NCBI GenBank assembly: GCA_965247175.1
Contig: OZ252006.1
Span: 4,154,001-4,218,000 of the forward strand
Direction: 5' to 3'
DNA: 64,000 nt
From: JANQMX01 sp965247175
GTDB taxonomy: Bacteria; Pseudomonadota; Alphaproteobacteria; Kiloniellales; DSM-21159
The translations under genes were made by a program, and so were the position numbers. The notes beneath the pieces are model-generated. The model saw nothing but the letters and a program-made list of their open reading frames with translations. It was not told the DNA's origin and searched no databases. Position 1 is the stretch's first letter. Each line of letters opens with the position of its first letter. Shown here piece by piece: positions 1 through 8,945 of the stretch.

Positions 1-879
1 GGACTGGACAACAACGGCTATTCAAACGTCATGGCCGTCTGGGTGATCTGCCGGGCCATGGACGTCCTCGACATCCTGCCTGCGGGCGACCGCAAACGCC
101 TGGTCGAGAAGCTGAAGCTGAGCGAGGAGGAGACCGTCCGTTGGGACGACATCAGCCGCAAGATGCGGCTTGTCTTCCATGGCGACGGAATTCTCAGCCA
201 GTTCGAAGGCTGGGATAAGCTGGAAGAGCTCGATTGGGAGGGCTTGCGGGCCCGGCACGGCGACATTCGCCGCCTCGACCGGGTGCTCGAAGCGGAAGGC
301 GATACGCCGAACCGCTACAAGGCCTCCAAGCAGGCCGACGTGCTGATGCTGTACTACCTCTTCTCGGGCGAGGAGCTGCGCGGGCTGTACGAGCGGCTCG
401 GCTATCCCTTCGACGAAGCAACGGTCGAACGCACCATCGAGCACTACATCGCCCGCACCTCGAACGGCTCCTCGCTCAGCGAAGTGGTTAACGCCTCGCT
501 CCAGGCGCGCTCCGATCCGGCCGCCTCCTGGCGGCTCTTTTGCGATGCCTTGCAGACGGATGTGGGAGACAAGCCCAGCGGCACGACGCGAGAGGGCATC
601 CATTTGGGCGCCATGGTCGGCAGCGTCGACATCGTCCTGCGCGGCTATGCCGGCATCGAGTTGCGCGGCGATGCGCTTTACATCGACCCGCGCCTGCCCG
701 AGGCCATCGACCGCATTCGCCTCCAGGTCCGCTTCCGCGGCCATGCCCTTCGCCTGGACCTGCAACGCGAGCGCCTGAACGTCGCTGTCGAGCGCTGCGC
801 CGGCGATGTGGTCAAGGTCAGCGTGCGCGGGCAGCCGCACGAGCTGACCGCTAGCGAGATCAAAGAGTTCCCCAACTAA
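1..879 (+). CDS. GH65 family glycoside phosphorylase/hydrolase, C-terminal part (5' truncated by window edge)
   Basis: The reading frame is open from base 1, so the gene begins upstream of the window and only about 292 C-terminal residues are present. The first residues (GLDNNGYSNVMAVW) and later segments such as KQADVLMLYY, SLQARSDP and GTTREGIHLGAM are typical of glycoside hydrolase family 65 (kojibiose, trehalose and maltose phosphorylases), covering the end of the (alpha/alpha)6 barrel and the C-terminal beta-sandwich. The family phosphorolyses or hydrolyses alpha-glucosidic disaccharides in the cytoplasm. The catalytic acid lies upstream and is not visible, so phosphorylase versus hydrolase and the exact substrate cannot be decided. 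The frame ends at a TAA; a 140-bp gap separates it from the efflux genes. Confidence 0.85.
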   Translation, partial: GLDNNGYSNVMAVWVICRAMDVLDILPAGDRKRLVEKLKLSEEETVRWDDISRKMRLVFHGDGILSQFEGWDKLEELDWEGLRARHGDIRRLDRVLEAEGDTPNRYKASKQADVLMLYYLFSGEELRGLYERLGYPFDEATVERTIEHYIARTSNGSSLSEVVNASLQARSDPAASWRLFCDALQTDVGDKPSGTTREGIHLGAMVGSVDIVLRGYAGIELRGDALYIDPRLPEAIDRIRLQVRFRGHALRLDLQRERLNVAVERCAGDVVKVSVRGQPHELTASEIKEFPN

Positions 880-1019
880 AGGCCAATCTGTCGCAGGGGC
901 ACTTGGCGTTTCGCTTTCTGCTCCCGGCAGGGTAAAGTGACGCACGTGCTAGATAAGTTGTTGCTGCCGGACGGCCAACACCTGGGGTCAAGAATGCGAT
1001 CGCCTTTCGGGAGGCGCTA

Positions 1020-2270
1020 ATGCCGACGACGACGTGCGGGCGGACCGCCCGTTTCGTACTTCCGTCTTTTCTCGCTTTGCTTTTGGTCGCTTGCGAAGAG
1101 CCCAACACCTACGTTGAGCCGCCGCCGCCCCGCGTCACCGTGGCATTGCCGCTGGTGCAGGACGTGACGGAGTACCTCGAGTTCACCGGCCGCACGGTTC
1201 CCTTCGCCTATGTCCAGGTGCCGGCCCGCGTGCCCGGCGTGCTTGAGACGGTCCATTTTCAACCGGGGTCGCACGTTGACGCCGACGATCTGCTGTTCTC
1301 CATTGATCCGCAGGAGTACGAGGCGGCCGAGCAGGCAGCCAAAGCCGAGCTGGCGCGCGCGGAAGCCCGCGAAGTCGAGACTCAGAAGGCGCTGACGCGG
1401 GCTGAGACCTTGATCACCCGCGGTAACATCTCCCAGGCCAGCCTGGATGAGGCCTCGGCCGACCATCTTGCGGCCAAGGCGGAGGTGCTGGTCCGGCAGG
1501 CCAACCTGCGGCAGGCCCAGATCGATCTCGGCTACACCCAGGTTCGCGCGCCCCTGTCCGGACGCGTCGGCCGCAACCTGGTGGATGTCGGCAACCTGGT
1601 CGGTCAGGGCGAGGCGACGATCCTGACGGACATCACGACTTACAACCCGATGTACGTCTACTTCGAGGTCAACGAACGCGATCTTCTGCGCTATTTAGAG
1701 CGGAATCGAAGCGACACAGGACATACAGGCGAGGCGGCCAGCCGCGACGATGAGGAGATCGAGGTCGGCCTCGCCAACGAACAGGGCTATCCGCACAAGG
1801 GTATGACCGACTTCGCCGAGTCGCAGGTGGACCCCGATACGGGTACCATTCTGGTGCGTGGCATCCTGGACAACCCCGGCCGGGAACCAGAGATTCTCCC
1901 CGGACTCTTCTCTCGGGTGCGAGTCGCGGTGGCTCAGCGCCCCGACATGCCGCTGGTTGCCGAGCGGGCCATCGGCTTCGATCAGAGCGGCTCTTACCTG
2001 CTGGTCGTCAACAGCGAGAACACCGTCGAGAAGCGGAATGTCACGCTGGGCACGCTGGTAGACGGTTTGCGCGCCATCGAAGACGGCTTGGCGGACAGCG
2101 ACCGGGTCGTCGTCAACGGGCTGCAGCGCGCGCGCGTCGGTGCCGAGGTGGCGCCGGAAGAGGTCGACATGGCGAGCTTGTCGGCTTCGGCGCTTGAGGC
2201 GGCCCTGAAGGCGGAAGACGCCGCGAGCGAAGAGGGATCCGCCAGCGGATCCCGTCCGACCACGGACTAG
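1020..2270 (+). CDS. RND efflux periplasmic adaptor (membrane fusion protein), lipoprotein
   Basis: 416-aa AcrA/MexA-type adaptor that would bridge the inner-membrane RND pump encoded just downstream to an outer-membrane channel. A signal peptide ends in a lipobox LVAC with Cys25, so the mature protein should be a lipid-anchored periplasmic subunit. Visible blocks are the lipoyl-like half (PARVPGVLE, GSHVDADDLLFSIDP), an alpha-hairpin rich in Ala/Glu/Arg at about residues 100-165, and the second lipoyl half (YTQVRAPLSGRVGRNLVDVGNLV). The ATG is chosen because GGGAGG lies 5 bp upstream; this Shine-Dalgarno sits in a small CGCCT/AGGCG hairpin. The pump gene starts 20 bp after the stop. No outer-membrane factor gene or TetR-type regulator is adjacent. 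Substrates cannot be inferred. Confidence 0.93.
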   Translation: MPTTTCGRTARFVLPSFLALLLVACEEPNTYVEPPPPRVTVALPLVQDVTEYLEFTGRTVPFAYVQVPARVPGVLETVHFQPGSHVDADDLLFSIDPQEYEAAEQAAKAELARAEAREVETQKALTRAETLITRGNISQASLDEASADHLAAKAEVLVRQANLRQAQIDLGYTQVRAPLSGRVGRNLVDVGNLVGQGEATILTDITTYNPMYVYFEVNERDLLRYLERNRSDTGHTGEAASRDDEEIEVGLANEQGYPHKGMTDFAESQVDPDTGTILVRGILDNPGREPEILPGLFSRVRVAVAQRPDMPLVAERAIGFDQSGSYLLVVNSENTVEKRNVTLGTLVDGLRAIEDGLADSDRVVVNGLQRARVGAEVAPEEVDMASLSASALEAALKAEDAASEEGSASGSRPTTD

Positions 2271-2290
2271 ATCGGCGGGTTCGGCGCAAG

Positions 2291-5200
2291 ATGTCGAAGT
2301 TCTTCATCGAGCGGCCTATTTTCGCCAGCGTGGTGTCGATCGTCATCGTCATCGCCGGGCTGGTGACGCTGTTCACCTTGCCGATCGCCCAGTATCCCGA
2401 GATCACGCCGCCGACGGTGTCGGTCAGCGCCGTCTATCCCGGCGCCAACGCCAGCGTCGTGGCCGAGACCGTGGCCGCGCCGATCGAGCAGGAGGTCAAT
2501 GGCGTCGAAGGCATGATCTACATGTCGTCGACCAGCGCCAGCGACGGCTCCTACAACCTGACCGTCACCTTCGAGGTCGGCAGCGACTTGGATCTCTCGC
2601 AGATCCTGGTTCAGAATCGGGTGGCCCTGGCCGAGCCGCGCTTGCCGGAGGAGGTTAAGCGCGAAGGCATCAACACCAAGAAGCAATCGACCAACATCGT
2701 TCTGATCATCTCGCTGTTCTCGCCGAACGACCGCTACGACGAGCTCTTCCTCAGCAACTTCGCGACCCTGCAGCTCCGCGACAGCTTGAGCCGCATCGAC
2801 GGCGTCGGCGAGGTCACCGTCTTTCCATCGAGCGACTACAGCATGCGGATCTGGCTCGACCCGCAGCAGCTTCGCTCACGCGGCATCACCACCCAAGAGG
2901 TGCTCGATGCCATCCGTGAACAGAACGTGCAGGTGGCGGCCGGGCAGATCGGCCAGCCGCCGGCGCCCATCTCCCAGAGCTTCCAGCTTTCCGTCAACGT
3001 TCTGGGGCGGCTGACGGACGTCGCTCAGTTCGAGAACATCATCGTCAAGACCTCGGAGGATGGCCGCGCGGTCTTCCTGCGGGACGTCGCCCGCATCGAG
3101 TTGGGCGGCCAGAACTACAATCTGGTCTCACGCCTCGACGGCGCATCCTCCGCCAGCATCCTGATTTATCAGCTTCCCGGCTCCAATGCCCTGCAGGTGG
3201 CGACCGACATTCGCGCGACCATGGAGGAGCTGTCCGGCCTGTTCCCCGAGGACGTCGAGTACACCATTCCGTACGACACGACCCTCTTCGTCGACGCGTC
3301 GATCAAGGAAGTCGTCATCACGCTGTTCCAGGCCGGCGGGCTGGTCTTCCTGATCCTCTTCATCTTCCTGCAGGATTGGCGATCGACGCTGGTGCCGGCC
3401 GTGGCCATTCCGGTTTCTCTGATCGGCACCTTCGCTGTCATGGGGGGCCTCGGATTCTCGCTGAACATGCTGACGCTGTTCGGCTTGGTGCTTGCCATCG
3501 GCGTGGTGGTGGACGACGCCATCGTCATCGTCGAGGCCACCTCGGCGCATATCGCCAAGGGTCTGAGTCCCCGTAAGGCGGCGATCAAGACCATGTCCGA
3601 GGTATCAGGGGCGGTGGTCGCCACCAGCCTGGTTCTGCTCGCCGTGTTCATTCCGGCTGCCTTCATGCCGGGTATCACCGGCGAGATGTACCGGCAGTTC
3701 GCCCTGACCATCGCCGCGGCGACGGTGTTCAGCACGATCAATGCCCTGACCCTGAGCCCGGCGCTCTGTGCCCTGCTCTTGCGGCCACAGAGCGGCAAGA
3801 AGAACGCCTTTTTCCGTGGTTTCGATCGCATGTTCGAGAAGGCGGGGTCCGGATATGCCACGGTGGCCCGTACCCTCTTGCGGCGCTCGGCTTTCGCCAT
3901 GCTGCTGTTCGTCGGGCTTCTCGGGATCACGGGCTGGCAGTTCGATCGCCTGCCCACCGGCTTTCTCCCACTTGAGGATCAGGGCTACCTGATCGCCAGC
4001 GTCCAGCTTCCCGACGGTGCCTCGCTGAGCCGCACGGAACGGGTGCTCGACCAGGTCGATGCCATTGCCGAGGGGACGCCCGGCATTCAGAACTGGGTTT
4101 CGCTTGGCGGCTTCTCCCTGATCGACGGCACCAATGCCGCCAATGCGGCAACGCTCTTCTTCGTCTTGGATCCCTGGGAGGAGCGCAGCGATCCCTCGCT
4201 CAGCCAGTTCGCCATTCTCGGCAACGTGCAGCGGCAGTTGTCCGAAATCCAGGAAGCGATCGCCTTCGCCTTTCCGCCGCCGGCCATTACGGGACTGGGT
4301 GTCTCCGGCGGCTTCCAGTTCCAGCTTCAGGATCGCGGTGGCGTGGGGCTGCCCGAGCTCGGGCGGATGGCTCAAGAGATCATCGCCGACGGCAACGCCC
4401 AGTCCGGCCTGACCAACCTGAACACCACCTTCCGGGCCGAAGTGCCGCAGCTCTTCGCCGAGGTCGACCGGACCCAGGCCAAGAAGCTCGGCGTCTCTCT
4501 GGATGAGGTCTTCGGAACCCTCCAGGCCTATCTCGGCTCCGCCTATGTGAACGACTTCAATCGCTTCGGCCGTACCTGGCAGGTGAAGGTGCAGGCCGAC
4601 CACGACTTCCGCCTGACGCCGGAGGACATTCGCCAGCTCGAGGTGCGCAATGCCTCCGGGCAGATGGTGCCGATCGGCACCCTGGTCGATGTCGATTACA
4701 TCACCGGGCCGCAGACCATCCTGCGCTACAATCTCTATCCCACCGCGTCCATCACCGGCCAGGCGGCGCCGGGCTTCAGCTCCGGGCAGGCTCTGTCGCT
4801 GATGGAAGGCATGGCCGATGCCAAGCTGCCGCTCTCGATGGGTTACGAGTGGACCGGCGTCTCCTATCAGGAAAAGCAGGTCGGCAGCGAAGCCATCGTC
4901 ATCTTTGCCTTGGCGATACTGCTGGTCTTCCTGGTGCTGGCGGCCCAGTACGAGAGCTGGACCAGCCCGGCCGCCGTCATCCTGGTTGTGCCGCTTGCGG
5001 TGCTGGGAACGGTCCTGGCGCTCGTGATGCGCAACTTCGACAACAACGTCTATACCCAGATCGGCATCGTTCTCTTGATCGGTCTTGCCAGCAAGAACGC
5101 CATTCTGATCGTCGAGTTCGCCCGTGCCGAGCGGGCAAAGGGCAAGGAGCCCTTGGAGGCCGCAGCGGCTGCGGCCATGCTGCGCTTCCGGCCGATCCTG

Positions 5201-5440
5201 ATGACGGCCATCTCCTCCATCGCGGGCTTCATGCCGCTGGTGGTGGCTGCCGGCGCCGGTGCCGCCAGCCGTCAGGCCGTCGGTACAGCCGTGGTCGGCG
5301 GCATGGCGGCGGCAACGATCATGTCGCTGCTCTTGACCCCGGTCTTCTATCTCCTGCTGCAGCGGCTGAGCGAGCGCGGCAGCGCATCCCCGGGAGAGGG
5401 CAGGGCGCCTCCCAAGGAAGAAGCGGCGCCGGCCGAATAG
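2291..5440 (+). CDS. RND multidrug efflux transporter, HAE1 (AcrB-like) family
   Basis: 1049-aa inner-membrane proton-driven pump with the full AcrB-length architecture: an N-terminal TM helix (FFIERPIFASVVSIV), two large periplasmic loops and two bundles of six TM helices. The proton-relay residues are visible: the Asp-Asp pair in GVVVDDAIVIVEA, the Lys in LASKNAILIVEFA and the Arg in RFRPILMTAISS. It is co-directional with and 20 bp downstream of the adaptor gene, so the two form an operon. The C-terminal tail is short and Pro/Ala/Glu-rich. Drug and hydrophobic-compound export is the family role; the substrate is unknown. Confidence 0.96.
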   Translation: MSKFFIERPIFASVVSIVIVIAGLVTLFTLPIAQYPEITPPTVSVSAVYPGANASVVAETVAAPIEQEVNGVEGMIYMSSTSASDGSYNLTVTFEVGSDLDLSQILVQNRVALAEPRLPEEVKREGINTKKQSTNIVLIISLFSPNDRYDELFLSNFATLQLRDSLSRIDGVGEVTVFPSSDYSMRIWLDPQQLRSRGITTQEVLDAIREQNVQVAAGQIGQPPAPISQSFQLSVNVLGRLTDVAQFENIIVKTSEDGRAVFLRDVARIELGGQNYNLVSRLDGASSASILIYQLPGSNALQVATDIRATMEELSGLFPEDVEYTIPYDTTLFVDASIKEVVITLFQAGGLVFLILFIFLQDWRSTLVPAVAIPVSLIGTFAVMGGLGFSLNMLTLFGLVLAIGVVVDDAIVIVEATSAHIAKGLSPRKAAIKTMSEVSGAVVATSLVLLAVFIPAAFMPGITGEMYRQFALTIAAATVFSTINALTLSPALCALLLRPQSGKKNAFFRGFDRMFEKAGSGYATVARTLLRRSAFAMLLFVGLLGITGWQFDRLPTGFLPLEDQGYLIASVQLPDGASLSRTERVLDQVDAIAEGTPGIQNWVSLGGFSLIDGTNAANAATLFFVLDPWEERSDPSLSQFAILGNVQRQLSEIQEAIAFAFPPPAITGLGVSGGFQFQLQDRGGVGLPELGRMAQEIIADGNAQSGLTNLNTTFRAEVPQLFAEVDRTQAKKLGVSLDEVFGTLQAYLGSAYVNDFNRFGRTWQVKVQADHDFRLTPEDIRQLEVRNASGQMVPIGTLVDVDYITGPQTILRYNLYPTASITGQAAPGFSSGQALSLMEGMADAKLPLSMGYEWTGVSYQEKQVGSEAIVIFALAILLVFLVLAAQYESWTSPAAVILVVPLAVLGTVLALVMRNFDNNVYTQIGIVLLIGLASKNAILIVEFARAERAKGKEPLEAAAAAAMLRFRPILMTAISSIAGFMPLVVAAGAGAASRQAVGTAVVGGMAAATIMSLLLTPVFYLLLQRLSERGSASPGEGRAPPKEEAAPAE

Positions 5441-5511
5441 CGCGGCGTCTGGCGCGGCCGCGCGGCTGCGAGCCGGCAATCCGATAACGGCGACACTGCG
5501 TATCCTGTTGC

Positions 5512-5910
5512 ATGCAGCAAGAACGAGTGCATGGCTCGACGACCGAGCCCGATCGACTGACCGTGTACTATGACGGAGCCTGCCCGCTCTGCCGCCGCGA
5601 GATCGACTTCTATCGGCGGCGCAAGGGCGCAGAGTCGCTCGATTGGGTCGACGTCAGCGAGAGCGACGGGGAGATGGTTGCGCCAGGCCTGAGCAAAGCC
5701 GAAGCCATGGCACGGTTTCACGTGAAACGTGGCGACGGGCAGCTTGCCTCTGGCGGTCTCGCCTTCGCCCAGCTCTGGGCTGCTCTGCCGGGCTTCCGGC
5801 CCTTCGGCCGGGTTCTACAATGGCCGCCTTTGGCCTGGCTGGTGGAGCGGGGTTACCGCCTGTTCCTCAAGCTCAGGCCGCGCCTTCAGGCCCTAGCCAA
5901 GCGTGCGTGA
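5512..5910 (+). CDS. DCC-family (DUF393) thiol-disulfide oxidoreductase-like protein
   Basis: 132-aa cytoplasmic-looking protein whose N-terminus carries YYDGACPLCRREIDFY, the hallmark of the DUF393/DCC family, with a C24-P-L-C27 pair after the Asp-Gly. The family is predicted to have a thioredoxin-like fold and is annotated as a thiol-disulfide oxidoreductase, but substrates are generally unknown. The C-terminal half (FAQLWAALPGFRPFGRVLQ to LFLKLRPRL) matches the usual family pattern. No clear Shine-Dalgarno precedes the ATG, and a TATCCT motif lies just upstream, so the start or a leaderless transcript is uncertain. It is convergent with the next minus-strand gene, only 6 bp away. Confidence 0.85.
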   Translation: MQQERVHGSTTEPDRLTVYYDGACPLCRREIDFYRRRKGAESLDWVDVSESDGEMVAPGLSKAEAMARFHVKRGDGQLASGGLAFAQLWAALPGFRPFGRVLQWPPLAWLVERGYRLFLKLRPRLQALAKRA

Positions 5911-5916
5911 GTATCC

Positions 5917-6243
5917 TCAAGCGTGTCCGGCTTGTGGGCTGCTGCGGGTCGAAGCGGCAACGGCTTCCTGCGCGCTGGCCAGCAGTGTCGCAGAGAGATG
6001 CCGGGTGATCTCTTCCGGCGCATGCACCATCGCGGCGCGAACGGCCAAGGCCATGGCAACCGCCTGCAAGACATCGCCGTTGCTCGTTTCGCCGCCCAGG
6101 GCGACGTCCTTGTCGATCGCCTCGAGCACGGCGGAGAGCAGTTGGCCGACCCGCACGGCATCGACGGTCTCCGCATGCAGCGGAAACTCGATATCGAACA
6201 CATCGCCCATGCTGGTCCGGGCGCGATAGGGAAGCCGCTTCAT
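5917..6243 (-). CDS. conserved-looking hypothetical protein, 108 aa
   Basis: I do not recognise a family. The protein has a basic N-terminus (MKRLPYRAR), an acidic middle (MGDVFDIEFPLH) and a long Ala-rich helical part, without signal peptide or TM segment. An alternative start at the internal Met of MGDVFD would remove the basic leader. The gene is preceded, 7 bp away, by a 37-codon ORF with a much stronger ribosome binding site; its own GAGG is about 13 bp from the ATG, which fits translational coupling to the small ORF. Codon use resembles the GC-rich neighbours. Confidence 0.6.
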   Translation of the reverse strand: MKRLPYRARTSMGDVFDIEFPLHAETVDAVRVGQLLSAVLEAIDKDVALGGETSNGDVLQAVAMALAVRAAMVHAPEEITRHLSATLLASAQEAVAASTRSSPQAGHA

Positions 6244-6250
6244 GGTGCGA

Positions 6251-6364
6251 TCATGACCTCTTGGCGGGCTCTTGCGCGTCCGGCCCCGCCGTACCTGCTT
6301 CGTTGATGCTGTCGGCGACCCTCTTGGCGAAAGCCGAGGTGGCCACGAGATAGGAAATCAGCAT
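6251..6364 (-). CDS. small ORF (37 aa) upstream of the 108-aa hypothetical gene
   Basis: Reading the minus strand, ATG at 6364 opens a 37-codon frame ending with TGA at 6251. It is preceded by AGGGAGG with 5 bp spacing, one of the best Shine-Dalgarno sequences in the window. The peptide starts MLISYLVATSAFAKRV, a short hydrophobic stretch followed by a basic residue pair, then an acidic/Pro-rich tail (EAGTAGPDAQEP). It could be a small membrane-associated protein or a translated leader coupled to the 108-aa gene 7 bp downstream. No homolog is recognised. Confidence 0.5.
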   Translation of the reverse strand: MLISYLVATSAFAKRVADSINEAGTAGPDAQEPAKRS

Positions 6365-6480
6365 AGGTGCCTCCCTGCTGTTGCGATGAGGGCTGATTCT
6401 GCCCAGGAATGTCCCAAATCAGCTAGGAAAGATTACGGCAGCGGAATGCGTTCAGATTGCAGGGAGTAGCGGGCGAAGTG

Positions 6481-7158
6481 ATGACGACCACCTTGGCCGA
6501 CATCCGGGAAACCGTGGAAGCTGGAGGCGAGACGCTCTACGAGGAGCTTGCCAGCGCAGTCATCCACGCTGTCGGTGCCGTCCTGGCCGCCGCCGCCCTT
6601 GCCCTGCTGGTGGTGCTGGCCTCCTTCACCGACAGTGCCATGGCCATCGTGACCAGTGCGATTTATGGCAGCACGGTCTTTCTGACTTTCCTCTTCTCCG
6701 CCCTCTACCACGGCATCTGGCACGGCTCGACCAAGGCGCTGTTCCTGACGCTCGATGAGTGTTCGATCTTCTTGCTGATCGCCGGCACCTACACGCCCAT
6801 CGTGCTCCTGGCCTTACCGCAGCCGCTGGGCTGGTCCCTGTTCGGCGTGATTTGGGCCATGGCGGCGCTGGGAATCGCCTTGCGCCTCTGGATAGGCCAC
6901 CTTCATTGGAGCCTGATCCCCGTTTTCTTGGCCATGGGCTGGCTCGGTGTGATCTGGGGCGACACGCTGTTCGAGCAGCTTGGCAATGCCGGCGGTTGGC
7001 TCCTGCTCGCAGGCGGATTCGCTTACACGGGCGGCCTGATCTTCTTCCTCTGGCGCAGCCTGCCGTTCAACCATGCCATCTGGCACTTCTGCGCCCTCGG
7101 TGGCGCCGTCTGCCATTTCCTGGTTGTGGCCCTCTACGTGCTGCCGAAAGGCGCCTAG
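6481..7158 (+). CDS. hemolysin III / PAQR family integral membrane protein
   Basis: 225-aa protein with about seven TM helices and the PAQR/HlyIII signature: SALYHGIWH, then LDECSIFLLIAGTYTP, and a C-terminal HAIWHFCALGGAVCH that supplies the His pair of the predicted metal site. Family members are inner-membrane proteins of uncertain physiological role (homologous to YqfA, Bacillus HlyIII and adiponectin receptors) and may be metal-dependent hydrolases. The ATG at 6481 is preferred to the in-frame TTG at 6457 by start codon, though its Shine-Dalgarno is weak. The stop overlaps that of the convergent protease gene in a shared CTAG. Confidence 0.9.
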   Translation: MTTTLADIRETVEAGGETLYEELASAVIHAVGAVLAAAALALLVVLASFTDSAMAIVTSAIYGSTVFLTFLFSALYHGIWHGSTKALFLTLDECSIFLLIAGTYTPIVLLALPQPLGWSLFGVIWAMAALGIALRLWIGHLHWSLIPVFLAMGWLGVIWGDTLFEQLGNAGGWLLLAGGFAYTGGLIFFLWRSLPFNHAIWHFCALGGAVCHFLVVALYVLPKGA

Positions 7159-8771
7159 AAAACGCCTGCTTCGGCAAGCAGCGCCGCGACTCTCTCGACC
7201 GGCACGCCGAGGTTGGAGCCGCCGTACTCTGGCAGGATGGCGCTGTTGACGGCCACGACACGGCCGCGCATGTCCAGCACCGGCCCGCCGCTGCCGCCGT
7301 GCGTCGTCTCCGCGTCGTAGACGATGGCATCGTCCCCGGCCTGAGCAACGATGCCCCGGCTCGAAAGCGGCGCGATCTTGCCGGCTTCCGCCAGGCGGCG
7401 GGCGATCAGCCAGAAGTCGAGGTCGCCGCTCTCTTCCAGCTCTTTGACGAAGGCCTCGCTCGATTGGGCCAGCATGGAGCGCAGGCCAGTCGGATAGCCC
7501 ATGACGATCACCTCGGCGCCCGGCGCGGGTCGCGTGTCGGCGAGCGGCAGGCTGGGCAGCGGCCGGTCTGCCTCCGTGCGGCGCAGAACGGCCAGGTCCG
7601 TCTCCTCGCTCACCCGCAGGATCTCCACCGGTTCGGACTCCGCCTCTCCCGGTCGGTAGAGCAGGAAACGCACGATCACCGGCTCCATACCCTGCTCCGC
7701 CATGCCTTCGACGTCTGTGTCGACCTCCCAAGGAAGGGCCACATGCCGGTTGGTGACAATGACGCCCTGGTCGCCGACCACGAAGCCGGTGCCCGTCATC
7801 TGCCGCTCAGCGATGGGGCCGTCCCCGTCCAAGGTCAGGAAGGGTTTGCCGAAGGGCGAGATCATCGGGCGCCCGAGATTGTCGAGCACCAGGCGCAGCA
7901 TGCGGCCGCTGTCGCGCTCGCGGAAGCCGTAGGCGCCTTGCAGGAAGACCACGGACGGGCTTGAGCCGGCAATCACCCGCACGGCCGCTTGCGAGCGCTG
8001 CTCCAATGCGGCGAGGCGCTCGGACGCAGAGGTGAGGCTTTGTCCCAGCTCCTCACGCAGCGCAGAGAGATCCTTTGGCGTCAGACTTTCGTCACGCGCC
8101 CGCGTCAGGGCATCGGCAAAGCTGTCGATGCGGGCGGATCCGCGCTCGATGCGCTCGGTGAGCAGGGTATTCAGCCGGTGCTGCTGATAGGCCAGCACGC
8201 CGAGCGCGACGATGGCCAGCACAACGCCGAGGCGGAACATCAGGGTGGTCTGGCCAGCAAGCTGCCGCAGGCCCTCGCCGGTGGCGCGCGCCAGGCGGAC
8301 GACCAACGGCTTGCGGCTGGACCGGACGTAGGCGACTTCGTCACTCAGGATGTCACCGACCGACTTGCGTTGCGGCCGTCCTTCCTGAAAGACCCTGAAG
8401 CGGGACAGGGGCCCCCGTTCGCCGAACTCGATAGTGTCGCGGTGCGTGAGATTCACCTCTCTGAGCCGTGCGCCGTTGACCCAGAGCGGACTTCCCTCCG
8501 CAGCTTCGATCCGGAAGCTGTCACCGGTCGGAAAGAGCCGCGCGACCAGCTCATCCGGAACGTCCGGCGGGTGCGCAGGAGTCACGCTCAGCTGACCGTC
8601 TGCGCCAAGGGTCACGTCCAGTGGCATGGGGGCGAGCCAGACGACGGATCCGCAGCTTGCGCCCGAGAGATGCTCGAGTGCGGCGACAGTTGAGACGGCC
8701 CGGCCTCTGCGCTCCTGCGATCGATCGGTGGCTGGGGCGTCGTTCCGTTCTGCGGTCTGCGGTTCGTCCAT
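7155..8771 (-). CDS. FHA-like domain, single TM, trypsin-like serine protease
   Basis: 538-aa protein with three visible parts: an N-terminal region at about residues 75-130 resembling an FHA fold (PTGDSFRIEAAEG, LWVNGARLREV, LTHRDTIEFGE); a single TM helix at about 178-196; and a C-terminal chymotrypsin-fold domain. The likely triad is His343 in TNRHVALP, Asp392 in ETDLAVLRR and Ser494 in GGSGGPVLD. A coiled-coil-like stretch of about 60 residues follows the TM helix. The predicted topology puts the FHA part in the cytoplasm and the protease in the periplasm, as for DegS-like sensors, but there is no PDZ domain. The ATG has GAGG 5 bp upstream. Function is inferred only. Confidence 0.85.
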   Translation of the reverse strand: MDEPQTAERNDAPATDRSQERRGRAVSTVAALEHLSGASCGSVVWLAPMPLDVTLGADGQLSVTPAHPPDVPDELVARLFPTGDSFRIEAAEGSPLWVNGARLREVNLTHRDTIEFGERGPLSRFRVFQEGRPQRKSVGDILSDEVAYVRSSRKPLVVRLARATGEGLRQLAGQTTLMFRLGVVLAIVALGVLAYQQHRLNTLLTERIERGSARIDSFADALTRARDESLTPKDLSALREELGQSLTSASERLAALEQRSQAAVRVIAGSSPSVVFLQGAYGFRERDSGRMLRLVLDNLGRPMISPFGKPFLTLDGDGPIAERQMTGTGFVVGDQGVIVTNRHVALPWEVDTDVEGMAEQGMEPVIVRFLLYRPGEAESEPVEILRVSEETDLAVLRRTEADRPLPSLPLADTRPAPGAEVIVMGYPTGLRSMLAQSSEAFVKELEESGDLDFWLIARRLAEAGKIAPLSSRGIVAQAGDDAIVYDAETTHGGSGGPVLDMRGRVVAVNSAILPEYGGSNLGVPVERVAALLAEAGVF

Positions 8772-8945
8772 AGCGGCCTCAGTCCTCCGCTCAGCCCGTG
8801 TTGCATCCTATCAGAGGATCTGAGGATTGTAGCCAATGGCCAGAATTCACTGCTCATCACAGTTATTTGGCGATCGGTGTTGGTGGCTGGCAGGCATCGA
8901 TAGACCGCATTGGGTTACCCCATAAGCTGCAGGTAAGATCACGCC

